From: Fen-1231 sp035286465
GTDB lineage: Bacteria; Gemmatimonadota; Gemmatimonadetes; Gemmatimonadales; Gemmatimonadaceae
Length of the DNA stretch: 64,000 nt
Direction of reading: 5' to 3'
NCBI GenBank assembly: GCA_035286465.1
Contig: DATEDF010000019.1
Coordinates: 27,248-91,247, forward strand
Positions within the stretch are counted from its first letter, which is position 1; each line of letters opens with the position of its first letter. A program made the translations under genes and the position numbers. Positions 54,176 to 62,786 of this stretch are shown here, piece by piece. The notes under the pieces were generated by a model. It saw only the letters and a program-made list of their open reading frames with translations, was not told the origin of the DNA and made no database searches.

Positions 54176-55504
54176 TCATGCTGTGCGCTTCTTGATGAAC
54201 GGTGCCAGCACGTCCATCAGGTCGGGCTTGCCGATCTCCTGCAATTCGTAGCGCACCCGCACGGTCGGCCTGCTGATCTTGATCAGGCGGTTCAGGTCAA
54301 TCGGCGTGCCGATGATGACCGTGTCGCAGGGCACCTTGTTGATGGTCGTCTCGAGGTCCTTCACCTGCCTGTCGCCGTAGCCCATCGCGGGCAGCAGCGT
54401 GCCAACGTCCGGGTACTTCTTGAACGTGTCGGTAATCGTCCCCACGGTCCACGGACGCGGGTCCACGATTTCAGACGCGCCGAACTTGTGGGCCGCCACT
54501 ACGCCCGCGCCGAACCTCATCTCGCCGTGCGTCAGCGTCGGGCCGTCCTCGACGACGAGCACGCGCTTGCCGGTGATGTGCTCGGGGTGATCAACCAGGA
54601 TGGGCGACGCGGCGTCAATCACGGTGGCCCGGCCGTTCACCCGCCGGATGTTCCGCCGCAGCGTGTTGATCGCGTTGATGTCGGCGGTGTCCACCTTGTT
54701 GATGATGACGACATTCGCCATCCGCAGGTTGGTCTCGCTCGGGTGATAGAGCAGTTCGTTGCCGACGCGCAGGGGATCGGCAACGACGATGTGCAGGTCC
54801 GGCGTGTAGAAGGGAGTGTCGTTGTTCCCGCCGTCCCAGAGGATGACATCGGCTTCCGCCTGCGCCTGCGCCAGGATGTCGCCGTAATCCACGCCTGCGT
54901 AGATGATGGTGCCGCTCACGATGTGCGGCTCGTATTCCTCGATTTCCTCGATCGTGCACTTGTGCTTCTTGAGGTCGGCCATTGACGCGAATCGCTGGAC
55001 CCGCTGCTGCTCCAGATCCCCGTACGGCATCGGGTGCCGGATGGCGGCGACTTTCAGCCCGTGCGCCTGGAGAATGCCCGCGATGCGGCGGGTGGTCTGG
55101 CTCTTGCCGGAGCCGGTGCGGACGGCGCACACGGAAATCACCGGCTTGGTGCTTTTCAGCATCGTCTCCGCCGCGCTCAGAATCCTGAAGCTCGCGCCGG
55201 CCGAGTTGACGATCGATCCGCGCTCCATCACGTAGGCGTAGGGCACGTCGCTGTACGCGAAGACGACCTCGTCAACCTTCAGCTTGCCGATGATGGACGC
55301 GAGGTCTTCCTCGGCCAGGATGGGGATGCCCTTCGGGTAGTGCTTGCCCGCGAGCGATGCGGGATAGCGCCGGCCGTGGATGTTCGGAATCTGTGTCGCC
55401 GTGAACGCGACGACGTCGTAGCGGGCATCGTCGCGGTAGACGACGTTGAAGTCGTGGAAATCGCGCCCCGCGGCGCCCATGATGACGGTGCGAGTGCGTT
55501 TCAT
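54176..55504 (-). CDS. COG2403 GTPase, cyclic 2,3-diphosphoglycerate synthetase-like
   Basis: 442 residues from ATG 55504. N-terminal Rossmann-like domain (VIMGAAGRDFHDFN), then a P-loop VRTGSGKSQTTR (128-139), NDTPFY, and a nucleotide-specificity-like INKVD. This matches the COG2403 group, annotated after the archaeal cyclic 2,3-diphosphoglycerate synthetase. In bacteria the true reaction is unknown. The gene lies immediately downstream of an ornithine aminotransferase (46-bp gap), hinting at a link with arginine/ornithine metabolism, but this is only context. Confidence 0.85.
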   Translation of the reverse strand: MKRTRTVIMGAAGRDFHDFNVVYRDDARYDVVAFTATQIPNIHGRRYPASLAGKHYPKGIPILAEEDLASIIGKLKVDEVVFAYSDVPYAYVMERGSIVNSAGASFRILSAAETMLKSTKPVISVCAVRTGSGKSQTTRRIAGILQAHGLKVAAIRHPMPYGDLEQQRVQRFASMADLKKHKCTIEEIEEYEPHIVSGTIIYAGVDYGDILAQAQAEADVILWDGGNNDTPFYTPDLHIVVADPLRVGNELLYHPSETNLRMANVVIINKVDTADINAINTLRRNIRRVNGRATVIDAASPILVDHPEHITGKRVLVVEDGPTLTHGEMRFGAGVVAAHKFGASEIVDPRPWTVGTITDTFKKYPDVGTLLPAMGYGDRQVKDLETTINKVPCDTVIIGTPIDLNRLIKISRPTVRVRYELQEIGKPDLMDVLAPFIKKRTA

Positions 55505-55550
55505 GCACGCTCTCGTTGAGCAGCCGGGGTCACAGGTAACCGTTGGGTGG

Positions 55551-56756
55551 CTACCGTTCGATGACCTTCTTGATGCGTTCGAATGCCCAGTCAACTTCGT
55601 CGCGCGTGATGACGAGCGGCGGCGAGAACCGGACGACACGGTCGTGCGTTTCCTTGCAGAGCAGTCCCGCGTCCTTCAGGGACTCGCAATAGGGACGGGC
55701 CGCAACGGTCAGCTCGAGGCCGATCCAGAGCCCGCGGCCGCGGACGTCCTTGATGATCGGGCTCCTGAGCGTGCGGAGCCGGGCCAGGAAGTACGCGCCA
55801 AGTTCGGCGGATCGTTCGACGAGCTTCTCGTCAACGAGCACCTTGAGCGCCGCGCGTGCCACCGCGCAGGCCAGGGGGTTGCCGCCGAACGTGCTGCCGT
55901 GATCGCCGGGCCTGAAGACACCCAGCACCTCACGCCGCGACAGGACCACCGAGATCGGGTAGAAGCCCCCCGAGAGCGCCTTTCCGATGATCACCATGTC
56001 CGGCTCGACGCCGTCCCACTGGTGGGCGAAGAGCTTGCCGGAACGGCCGAGCCCCGACTGGATCTCGTCCACGACCAGCAGCACGTTGTGCCGCTTGCAG
56101 ATCTCCGCGGCCTTCTTCAGGTATCCGGCCGGCGGGATGATGATGCCGGCCTCACCCTGGATGGGCTCGACGAGAAACGCCGCCGTGTTCGGCGTGATGG
56201 CGGCTTCGAGCGCCGCCGCGTCGCCGAAGGGAATGATGCGGAACCCCGGCGTCAGGGGACCAAAGCCATCCGTGTACTGTGCCTCGGTCGAGAAACTGAT
56301 GACGGTGATCGTGCGCCCGTGGAAGTTGTTCTGGCAGGCGATGATCTCGGCCTTGCCGGCCGGGATGCCCTTGACGGTGTAGCTCCACTTTCGCGCGGCC
56401 TTCAGCGCCGTTTCGACCGCCTCGGCACCGGAATTCATGGGCAGCGACATGTCCATGCCGGTGAGGTCGTGCAGGTCCTTGTAGAGCAGGGCGAGCTGGT
56501 CGTTGCGGAACGCGCGTGACGTCAGCGTGACGCGCTTCGACTGCTCGAGCATCGCCTGCATGATGCGCGGATGGCAGTGCCCCTGAGTGACCGCCGAATA
56601 GGCGGCCAGGCAGTCCAGATAGCGCTTGCCGTCCACGTCGTACACCCACACTCCTTCGGCACGCTCGATGACGACATCGAGCGGGCGGTAGTTGTGAGCG
56701 CCGTACTGCTCTTCGATATCAATGAACTCCTGACTGCGAGCCGCTGTTGTGTCCAT
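55551..56756 (-). CDS. rocD: Ornithine-oxo-acid aminotransferase
   Basis: 401 residues from ATG 56756. Class-III PLP aminotransferase: HNYRPLDVVIERAEGVWVYD at the N-terminus is specific to ornithine delta-aminotransferases, with MNSGAEAVE (107-115), NNFHGRT, Asp230 in VVDEIQSGLGRSGK and the PLP Lys259 in IIGKALSGG. It converts ornithine and 2-oxoglutarate to glutamate semialdehyde and glutamate. Length is standard. The 203 bp upstream (56757-56959) contain no recognisable gene. Confidence 0.94.
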   Translation of the reverse strand: MDTTAARSQEFIDIEEQYGAHNYRPLDVVIERAEGVWVYDVDGKRYLDCLAAYSAVTQGHCHPRIMQAMLEQSKRVTLTSRAFRNDQLALLYKDLHDLTGMDMSLPMNSGAEAVETALKAARKWSYTVKGIPAGKAEIIACQNNFHGRTITVISFSTEAQYTDGFGPLTPGFRIIPFGDAAALEAAITPNTAAFLVEPIQGEAGIIIPPAGYLKKAAEICKRHNVLLVVDEIQSGLGRSGKLFAHQWDGVEPDMVIIGKALSGGFYPISVVLSRREVLGVFRPGDHGSTFGGNPLACAVARAALKVLVDEKLVERSAELGAYFLARLRTLRSPIIKDVRGRGLWIGLELTVAARPYCESLKDAGLLCKETHDRVVRFSPPLVITRDEVDWAFERIKKVIER

Positions 56757-56959
56757 GAGAGAGCATCTGTGAAAGACGGGTGGGGACGGCCTTGACTCGC
56801 GATCGCCGAGTCGTGTCAGCAGCGCCATCCTGACGACGAGGCTGCCGGCCGCCTGCCTGAATTACAGCGCCCGCAATCCCGGTTCGTCGAGTATGCGACG
56901 TCCTCGCGCCGTGAGCAAGCGGCGAGTCACGGTCACAGGGGTGTGCCGGTGCGAGCAGT

Positions 56960-57502
56960 TCAACGAAAGGAAACCCGGCCCGCGTTCGCTCTCACCGCGA
57001 CGGCCAACGCGACGATTCCACACCAGTAGAAGATGAACTCCGTCACTCCGAAGACGAGGGCGGATGCGGCGCTGGCTTCCGACAGCAGCGGCACACGAAG
57101 CAGACCTCGCCTGATCCCGATTCCGTGGCCCACCAGGGACACTAGGCCGCACAGCAGGACGAACCACACGGCCTGCCACCGCCTCGCCGCCGCGCTGATC
57201 CGCCAGAACACAATGGCGGCCACACCGAACAGCCCGCCGAACCAGAGCGGGAGCAACCAGCGTGACCACACCGGGAACACTGCCTGGTAAACGGAGTCCC
57301 AGAAATACACCGAGCCGAACACGCCCCATAGCACGGCGTAAACCACGAATGCAACTCCGCCGAGGTACCACTTCAGGTGGCGGAAGAGTTCCGAGGATAC
57401 GAAGCGGCCGACGAGAAAGAGCAACGGAATGTCAATGAGCAGGGCGATTGCCGTGGCTCGCCACAGTAGCTCAGAGGTTACGCGAGCACTCTCGTTCACC
57501 AT
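56960..57502 (-). CDS. Membrane protein of unknown function
   Basis: 180 residues with five hydrophobic segments (about 15-35, 45-65, 80-100, 110-130, 150-172). No family recognised. Aromatic-rich loops (VYFWDSVYQAVFPVWSRW) and few charges suggest an integral membrane protein. It follows the unknown secreted-protein gene (57533-58264) after 30 bp, so the two may be co-expressed. Base composition is less extreme than in the operons to the left. Confidence 0.6.
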   Translation of the reverse strand: MVNESARVTSELLWRATAIALLIDIPLLFLVGRFVSSELFRHLKWYLGGVAFVVYAVLWGVFGSVYFWDSVYQAVFPVWSRWLLPLWFGGLFGVAAIVFWRISAAARRWQAVWFVLLCGLVSLVGHGIGIRRGLLRVPLLSEASAASALVFGVTEFIFYWCGIVALAVAVRANAGRVSFR

Positions 57503-57532
57503 GGCAGCACCTCGCGACTCGCGGCGACACCG

Positions 57533-58264
57533 CTACGGCCGCCATCTTTGCTGTGCGGCCGTGCCCAGCGTCGCCATGTGGCCGAGCTGCTCGTTGGGGC
57601 TCGCAAACCGAATGTACCAGCGCCTACCGGAGGCCCGGAATGTGAGAATGCCCGTCGGAGCCTGAGGAGTCATTCCGGCAACGCGATACACCACGTGCGA
57701 AACACCGTCGCCCTCGGCAATCTCGCCCACGATCTCCCAGTTCAGTTTCGTTGACTCGATCTTGTCGAGCATGGCGCGCATCTCGTTACCCGCGGACGGC
57801 GGCAGCTTGTCGAGCATCCCCTTCAGCATGCCGTCCGTTGTGAGCCCCGCGAGATACCCGGCGCTTTTCGCCTCGAACCACCGGCCCATGAGCTCCCGGT
57901 CGGAGATGGCCTGCAGTTCGGCGGCGTCCGTCACGCGCGCAAACGTGAAGCGAAGCATGGAACCCGGTCCGCCAAGCATGGCCTGCAGCCCCTCCAGGGC
58001 CTTGGCCATGTCGGAGACTCCCGCGGAGTCCATCCTCGCTCGCCCTTCTGGCGACGATAACGTCGACATCGTAAGGGTCATCCTGTCGGCGATACCGCGC
58101 AGCGCTTTCAGCGAAGCGCTATCAACGAAGTCAGCCATTGCCTGCCACCGCTTGTCGGTCTGTGCCTGAAAGAAGGCCTTCGCGGTGGAGGATGCCGACT
58201 GACCGCGCAGCGCGGCAGGCGCGACGAGGAGGATCGCGAGGAATGCACGGATGACCCGGCGCAT
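57533..58264 (-). CDS. Secreted protein of unknown function
   Basis: 243 residues. Clear Sec signal peptide (RAFLAILLVAPAALRGQS, cleavage near residue 22). The mature part is helical and small-residue rich, with a C-terminal stretch VSHVVYRVAGMTPQAPTGILTFRASGRRWYIRFA that resembles DUF4019/NTF2-like lipoprotein tails seen in soil bacteria. No catalytic motif. Located between the epoxide hydrolase and the unknown membrane protein. Confidence 0.65.
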   Translation of the reverse strand: MRRVIRAFLAILLVAPAALRGQSASSTAKAFFQAQTDKRWQAMADFVDSASLKALRGIADRMTLTMSTLSSPEGRARMDSAGVSDMAKALEGLQAMLGGPGSMLRFTFARVTDAAELQAISDRELMGRWFEAKSAGYLAGLTTDGMLKGMLDKLPPSAGNEMRAMLDKIESTKLNWEIVGEIAEGDGVSHVVYRVAGMTPQAPTGILTFRASGRRWYIRFASPNEQLGHMATLGTAAQQRWRP

Positions 58265-58307
58265 GGTGGCCTGCCTCTTGGAAAGAACGCGTAGTAAGAG
58301 ACGCGGA

Positions 58308-59399
58308 CTACGCGACCGCTGTGCTGAGGAACGTGATCACGTCGCTGGCCAGGCGCTCGGGCTCTTCGAGCGAAGCGAAGTGCCCGCCCCGCGGCATGTC
58401 CGTCCAGTGAGTGACGTCGTACGCGCGCTCGACCCACGACCGCGGCGGGAAAGGTGCCTCGTAGGGAAACCGCGCGATCCCGCACGGGACCCGAACTCGC
58501 TCGCCCTCGCTGAAACGTAACGGTGTGCCCGCGGACTCGAGATACAGCCGCATCGATGAGGTGATCGTGTTTGTCGCCCAGTAGAGCGTGACATTCGTCA
58601 GGATGACATCGAGCGGGATCGCGCTCCGTGGATCGGCCCACTCGCGAAACTTCTCGACGATCCAGGCGGCCAGCCCCGCGGGCGAATCGCTCAAGGCGTA
58701 TCCGAGCGTCAACGGACGGGTGCGCTGCACGTGCCCATAGGCACCATGCTCCTCACTCCACTGCACGCGCTGCTTCAGGAAAGCCGCCTCCTCGTCGGAC
58801 AGCACGTTTTCGACGAATGGTGCATAGGAACCGGGAATGTAGTTCAGGTGAACGCAGCGCACATGCCGGCCGAAACGCAGGGCGAGCCACGTGGCGATCC
58901 CCGCGCCCACATCGCCCCCATGCACCGCGAATCGCTCATAGCCGAGGACGGACATCAACTCGGCCAGGAGTGTGGCGATACGCTGGTTGGACATGCCGGC
59001 CGACGACGCGGCGTCCGCGAACCCGAAGCCTGGCAAGGATGGGATGATGAGATCGAAGTGCTCGGCCAACCTGGGCACGAGGGGCAGCATCTCCACGAAC
59101 GATCCTGGCCAGCCGTGGAGAAGCAGGAGCGGAGTCGCGTCAGGACGCGGCGCTCTGGTGTGAATGTAGTGAAGACGCAGACCACCACATTCGGCTCGAA
59201 AATGAGGCAGACGATTGATCTCGCGCTCCTGGGCGAACCAGTCGAACTCGGAGAGCCAGTAGCGCGTGATCTCTTGCATGTCGCTCAACGGAATGCCGCC
59301 GGTCTCGCTGATCCCTCGAGGCCAACAGGTCGCGCGCAGGCGAGCACGCAAATCGTCGACCGTCTCGGTGGGCACGTGGATGCGAAAGGGTTCGATCAT
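58308..59399 (-). CDS. Epoxide hydrolase (EHN-domain alpha/beta hydrolase)
   Basis: 363 residues. N-terminal EHN domain (FRIHVPTETVDDLRARLRAT) typical of microsomal-type epoxide hydrolases, oxyanion motif HGWPGS (95-100), nucleophile Asp163 in VHGGDVGAG, and His340 in PRGGHFASLEEP; an acidic charge relay is expected near the VERAY region. Length and motifs match bacterial epoxide hydrolases that open epoxides to diols, probably in xenobiotic or terpenoid metabolism. No signal peptide. Separated from the next gene by a 108-bp gap. Confidence 0.93.
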   Translation of the reverse strand: MIEPFRIHVPTETVDDLRARLRATCWPRGISETGGIPLSDMQEITRYWLSEFDWFAQEREINRLPHFRAECGGLRLHYIHTRAPRPDATPLLLLHGWPGSFVEMLPLVPRLAEHFDLIIPSLPGFGFADAASSAGMSNQRIATLLAELMSVLGYERFAVHGGDVGAGIATWLALRFGRHVRCVHLNYIPGSYAPFVENVLSDEEAAFLKQRVQWSEEHGAYGHVQRTRPLTLGYALSDSPAGLAAWIVEKFREWADPRSAIPLDVILTNVTLYWATNTITSSMRLYLESAGTPLRFSEGERVRVPCGIARFPYEAPFPPRSWVERAYDVTHWTDMPRGGHFASLEEPERLASDVITFLSTAVA

Positions 59400-59507
59400 G
59401 ATTGTGGTTGGCTGTGCCTGTGGTCCAACGTCTCCCCATCGGCCGCTGCTCGAAGCGGCGCACGGACCTCGGCGACGATCAGGTCTCTTTGTTCATCGGG
59501 CCGTTCA

Positions 59508-60473
59508 TCACCGCCTGAGCACCCGCATGAGGAGCTCGGGCATCGCGTGCAAATGGTCAACGTGATCCGGGGCCGAATTGCCGGCGAAGCCGAGCAGCTC
59601 GAAGCGGCCTGCGCGGACCTCGCTGAGCTGCTGCATGCCGCGGGGGCCCCAGCGCAGGACCGGCGTGCGGCGGAGGCCGAGCACGCTGAGGAGCCAGTCG
59701 GCCGCCTCCGTGGTGCTGGCGAACGTGCCGGGGAAGATCTCCGAGTGCGTGACGACGAACCGCTTCTCCCCGCGTACCGCAGCTCGGGCAAAGTCGGCGA
59801 ACGCCACGAGGTTGGTGCTGTCCAGCGTGCCACCGGCGGCGAGCACCGTGCCATCGGGCACGTACGATGTGTGCATGCCGTCGAGCAGCAGCACCGCGTC
59901 CACGGTCGCGAAGTGGCGGGGCTCGCGGAGGATCGTCCGCACCGCCCCGTGCCCGGCGGAGAACGCCACCAGCGTCACGCGCCCGGTCTGCGCCGCCCTC
60001 CCGATCACCGCCGAAACTTCTCGCGTCACGCCCGCCAGGAGCGAGTCGAAGGCCGCCGGCTCGGCGAAGGCGCGCTGGTAGACGCCCGAGCCGGCCCCGA
60101 GGTTCACTACCGCCGTCACCGTATGATCGCCAACGCCGGCGACGGCCTGTTCCGCAAGCCAGGCGGCACCGTGGAAGTGCACGACAAGATCAACAAGGTC
60201 GCGCGTTCGCACGCGGTTGGGCACCAGGAGCTCGACGGGGCTCCCCGCAGGACCGACGAACGAACGCACGACGCCTCCGACCTCCCTCGGCGCAAGGCGC
60301 TCGTGTGCGCGTGTCCCTTCCACCATGGGCGAGGGATTCTGCGACGCGGCCGGCGGCGCCGTGATCTGCGCGGTGGCGAGCGACGGCCGCCCGATCAGCG
60401 CCTGTGCCGCCACCAACGCCGTCATGAGGCGCACGGCCGTCTGCACCAACCTGGTCAGGCATCGCTCACGCAT
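59508..60473 (-). CDS. Secreted alpha/beta-hydrolase-like protein
   Basis: 321 residues from ATG 60473, which overlaps the PAP2 pseudogene stop (ATGA) and opens a signal peptide (RLVQTAVRLMTALVAAQALIG, cleavage near LATAQ). The mature part shows VVHFHGAAW and the nucleophile-elbow-like LVAFSAGHGA (Ala replaces the first Gly of GXSXG), then LLDGMHTSY and a C-terminal DHVDHLHAMPEL with candidate His residues. This fits an alpha/beta hydrolase; substrate unknown. Upstream frames extending to 60713 are not coding. Confidence 0.7.
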   Translation of the reverse strand: MRERCLTRLVQTAVRLMTALVAAQALIGRPSLATAQITAPPAASQNPSPMVEGTRAHERLAPREVGGVVRSFVGPAGSPVELLVPNRVRTRDLVDLVVHFHGAAWLAEQAVAGVGDHTVTAVVNLGAGSGVYQRAFAEPAAFDSLLAGVTREVSAVIGRAAQTGRVTLVAFSAGHGAVRTILREPRHFATVDAVLLLDGMHTSYVPDGTVLAAGGTLDSTNLVAFADFARAAVRGEKRFVVTHSEIFPGTFASTTEAADWLLSVLGLRRTPVLRWGPRGMQQLSEVRAGRFELLGFAGNSAPDHVDHLHAMPELLMRVLRR

Positions 60474-61251
60474 CACACCGAGAACCCTGATTGGTATGCC
60501 ACCCAAAAGCAGACGAAGCCGCGGCCGACGATTCCGCCGACGCAGAGCGCGAGGACCGGTGAGAGGCGACGGTGGAGCTCGGGGACGTTCGCGCGAGAAT
60601 GGTTGCGGAGGAAGACCGCGTAGGCCACCAGGGCCATGAGTATCCCTGCGATCACGTCGGCCACATAATGCTGCTTGGTGAACAATGTAGGGATCGCGAC
60701 GAGCGCGGCGCACGAGATTGCGACGAGTCCAAGTGTGCGATGCACGCGATAGCAGGCCAGCGCTGACACGAAAGAGTGCGCGACGTGGAGGGAAGGAAAG
60801 CAGTTATCGGCGGGTCGGCGTCGTAAAGGAACCGCAGGCCCCAGACGGCAAAGCCATCTCCCGTCACCGTGGCCGGACGCGGAGCGAAGGTCGGATACAG
60901 CAGGAAGCAGGTGTACGACACCGTCCACACCGAAAGCTATGCCCACACGGTGCGGCGGATCATCTCCTCCTGCTGGACCACGAACACCGGCAGCACGATG
61001 AGGAAGAGGTAGAGCGCTCCATACACCAGCGCCCACGTGGGAGTGAGGGGTAGGAAACGGTCCAACGCCAGCTCGGGCGCGTGCACCGCAGTGCCTCGCG
61101 CTCGCCCCGCAATGACAAGGTAGAAGGGGACGAGCGAAACGAGCAGGACCATGGGAATAGTCACCCGGTACGGCCGGGTCAGCGCCTGCCCGAGGGTGCC
61201 CCACGTGATCTGGACTTCATCGGAAGTGTTCGTCGACAGATCGCGTGTCAT
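60473..61251 (-). pseudogene. Decayed PAP2-superfamily phosphatase gene
   Basis: Read from ATG 61251, the frame encodes an N-terminal membrane part (TWALVYGALYLFLIVLPVFVV) and meets an in-frame TAG at 60937-60939 after RRTVWA. The same frame then resumes with similarity (SYTCFLLYPTFAPRP, FLYDADPP) until about 60810. There, one missing base shifts it into the frame DNCFPSLHVAHSFVSALACYRV and KQHYVADVIAGI, the PAP2 phosphatase core. Two independent lesions point to a pseudogene; sequencing errors are an alternative. Intact relatives act as lipid phosphatases or inositol phosphorylceramide synthase-like enzymes. The start codon coincides with a possible attC terminal box. Confidence 0.8.
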
Positions 61252-61409
61252 AACGGCGGTCTCACAACGGTCCGGGTGTCGGCCGAACGGAATGCGGCTA
61301 TGCTGCGCCGCAGTGCGCGGGCGCGCACCTTGATGCTGCCGCGCCGATGCTGAAGGCGCAACCAGAGCATGCCTGCCCGCGCGGCGCCAGCATCAGCCGC
61401 TGGTTATGC
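61248..61409 (-). other. Probable attC site D (after hicA), degenerate
   Basis: On the minus strand GCATAAC (61403-61409) lies 8 bp past the hicA stop and is the exact complement of the hicBA cassette start (TTATGC). A hairpin follows: CTGATGCTG-type arm at 61381-61396 pairs with 61330-61345. The distal GTTRRRY box is uncertain; GTTATGA at 61248-61254 is the best candidate. Confidence 0.45.
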
Positions 61410-61416
61410 AGGGCGC

Positions 61417-61629
61417 TCACAGATCCTCAGGCCGAAGGCCCGTGTGCCGAGCGACGCGAGCGAGCATCCGCGGGCCGATTTCGTCGCCGTCATGAAACGC
61501 CCAGACATAGTCCGGCCAGCCAGTGCGACTCAGCGTCGTGTGACTACCCGAAGTGCGCTTCACGGCCCATCCGATTCGGAGCAATGCCGCGAAGACCCGC
61601 TTGGCCTTCGAGGCACCCCACGTGCTCAT
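61417..61629 (-). CDS. hicA: HicA toxin (mRNA interferase)
   Basis: 70 residues. double-stranded-RNA-binding-like fold with the catalytic His30 in TSGSHTTL (family GSH) and the C-terminal IGPRMLARVARHTGL helix. HicA degrades mRNA until neutralised by HicB. ATG 61629 overlaps the hicB stop (ATGA), so antitoxin is translated first. Stop is 8 bp from the GCATAAC box of attC D. Confidence 0.9.
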   Translation of the reverse strand: MSTWGASKAKRVFAALLRIGWAVKRTSGSHTTLSRTGWPDYVWAFHDGDEIGPRMLARVARHTGLRPEDL

Positions 61630-61832
61630 GCGGCCTGGAACGACACGTTGAGGAGTTCCGGCACCGCCTCGCCGTGATCGAGTCGGTCGGCCAAGACTCG
61701 CAGGGCGAGCGCTTGAACCTTGGCGACCGCATCCGTGCGCGTGGTGCCATAGGCCATGACGCCCGGCAACACATCGACCTCGGCCAGCCAACGGCCGTCA
61801 GTTTCTTGCTCTGTGGCGATCTGAAACGTCAC
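61626..61832 (-). CDS. hicB: HicB-family antitoxin
   Basis: 68 residues from GTG 61832. Typical partial RNase-H-like HicB: FQIATEQETDGRWLAEVDVLPGVMAYGTTRTDAVAKVQALALRVLADRL. No C-terminal DNA-binding domain is present (short HicB). The frame continues upstream to 61940 but that part lies in the attC and is not conserved. TATTAT at 61860-61865 is a possible -10 box, so the cassette may carry its own promoter. Confidence 0.88.
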   Translation of the reverse strand: MTFQIATEQETDGRWLAEVDVLPGVMAYGTTRTDAVAKVQALALRVLADRLDHGEAVPELLNVSFQAA

Positions 61833-61883
61833 GGGAAACTCGGCGAAAGGGCGTCTCTCATAATAACGACTGCCTGTGCCTCT

Positions 61884-62015
61884 GCATAACGACTTCGAAT
61901 TGAGCTGCGGCGCGCCAGGACGGCGTGCGCACGCATCCATTCTGCATCCAAGTGGTGGCGAGCGCCACGCCAGGACGAGTGCCCGAGCGCCGGCTGCTCC
62001 GATTCGGGGTTATGC
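61884..62015 (-). other. attC site C between PIN and hicBA cassettes
   Basis: 132 bp bounded by GCATAAC on both strands (plus 61884-61890 and GTTATGC 62009-62015). Inner arms pair imperfectly: CGAATTGAGCTGC on the plus strand against CGAATCGGAGCAGC on the minus strand, next to GGCGC. It starts 13 bp after the PIN gene stop. Length and box order suit a long attC. Confidence 0.65.
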
Positions 62016-62027
62016 GGCCGCGCCGCG

Positions 62028-62426
62028 TCAACCACGGAGCCGATCCCAGCAGCCGCGCGGATCGACGATCGGCACCGGGGCACCCGACGGTACGGCCAGC
62101 AAGTCCTGATCGCCTGTGACAAGCATGTCGACGTCAGCGGCGACAGCCGAGGCGAGCACCCAAGCGTCGTCCGGATCGCGGATCGGCAGCGGGGAGGGGT
62201 GTGCGGGCTTCGGAATGATGGTTTCGTCGCGGAGCTCGGCCTCGACGCTGTCAATGCGTTGCGGCGAGGCCTTGAACCGATCGCGCAATACGCGACGCAA
62301 CTCGGCGAGATTGACCTCGCCTGTCACGAGCGCATGCTCAGCCAGAATGTGCCTGAGCAGATCGGCGCAGATGCCACGCGCCGTGTACGCGCTGACCAGC
62401 ACATTCGTGTCGAGGAAGATCCTCAC
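62028..62426 (-). CDS. PIN-domain toxin (putative TA ribonuclease)
   Basis: 132 residues. PIN active-site acids: Asp6/Asn8 in FLDTNVLVSAY, Glu in EVNLAELRRVL, Asp residues in RDPDDAWVLASAVAADVDMLVTGDQDLL. This is the pattern of the 'putative toxin-antitoxin system toxin component, PIN family'. It cleaves RNA when free. ATG 62426 overlaps the RHH antitoxin stop by 4 bp. Gene ends 13 bp before attC C. Confidence 0.9.
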   Translation of the reverse strand: MRIFLDTNVLVSAYTARGICADLLRHILAEHALVTGEVNLAELRRVLRDRFKASPQRIDSVEAELRDETIIPKPAHPSPLPIRDPDDAWVLASAVAADVDMLVTGDQDLLAVPSGAPVPIVDPRGCWDRLRG

Positions 62427-62644
62427 GACACGATGCGGAACACGTCCTCGTCAGTGAGAATGCCCTGCGCCTCCGCCAGCGGCAGCAATGCGCGGCGGGA
62501 CCGCTCAAATCGCAGCAAGGCGACCTGGCGCCGGACCGCGTCGCGGACGATATCGCTCCGACTGCGACCGAGCTGGCGGCTCAATCGGTCAAGCTCGCGC
62601 TGGATCTTGGCGTCGAGACGAATGGTAACGGTGGATGCCTTCAT
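62423..62644 (-). CDS. Ribbon-helix-helix antitoxin
   Basis: 73 residues. The N-terminal RHH DNA-binding fold (STVTIRLDAKIQRELDRLSRQLGRSRSDIVRDAVRRQV) is followed by a ~30-residue toxin-binding tail. It should neutralise the PIN toxin and repress its own promoter. A 17-bp inverted repeat directly abuts the ATG, and -10/-35 boxes overlap it, so autoregulation is likely (inference from TA systems). Probably leaderless. Confidence 0.9.
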   Translation of the reverse strand: MKASTVTIRLDAKIQRELDRLSRQLGRSRSDIVRDAVRRQVALLRFERSRRALLPLAEAQGILTDEDVFRIVS

Positions 62645-62661
62645 GTGCTACAATGTAACAC
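62645..62661. promoter_or_regulatory. Operator-like inverted repeat at the RHH antitoxin promoter
   Basis: GTGCTACA-A-TGTAACAC: 8-bp arms with one mismatch around a single central base, immediately upstream of the antitoxin ATG and covering the predicted -10 box. Short inverted repeats of this kind are typical RHH repressor sites. Confidence 0.6.
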
Positions 62662-62680
62662 ACGCAGGGTCGCCTCGCAA
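62652..62680 (-). promoter_or_regulatory. Predicted promoter of the RHH-PIN cassette
   Basis: Minus-strand TTGCGA (62675-62680) and TACATT (62652-62657) with 17-bp spacing. The -10 ends 7 bp before the ATG, implying a leaderless transcript. Own promoters are common in toxin-antitoxin cassettes. Confidence 0.5.
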
Positions 62681-62700
62681 GGCCACAGCCCGTTCGGGCC

Positions 62701-62759
<59 letters not shown>

Positions 62760-62786
62760 GGTGCCGGCTGCGACGGTCGACCGATC

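Noticed and set aside
56757..56959. Gap upstream of rocD examined for a small gene or RNA
   Set aside because: Only short out-of-frame reading frames and no convincing promoter or hairpin were seen.
59400..59507. Possible further attC after the secreted hydrolase gene (GTTGGAC at one end, small hairpin inside)
   Set aside because: No RYYYAAC partner complementary to GTTGGAC and poor pairing of the arms.
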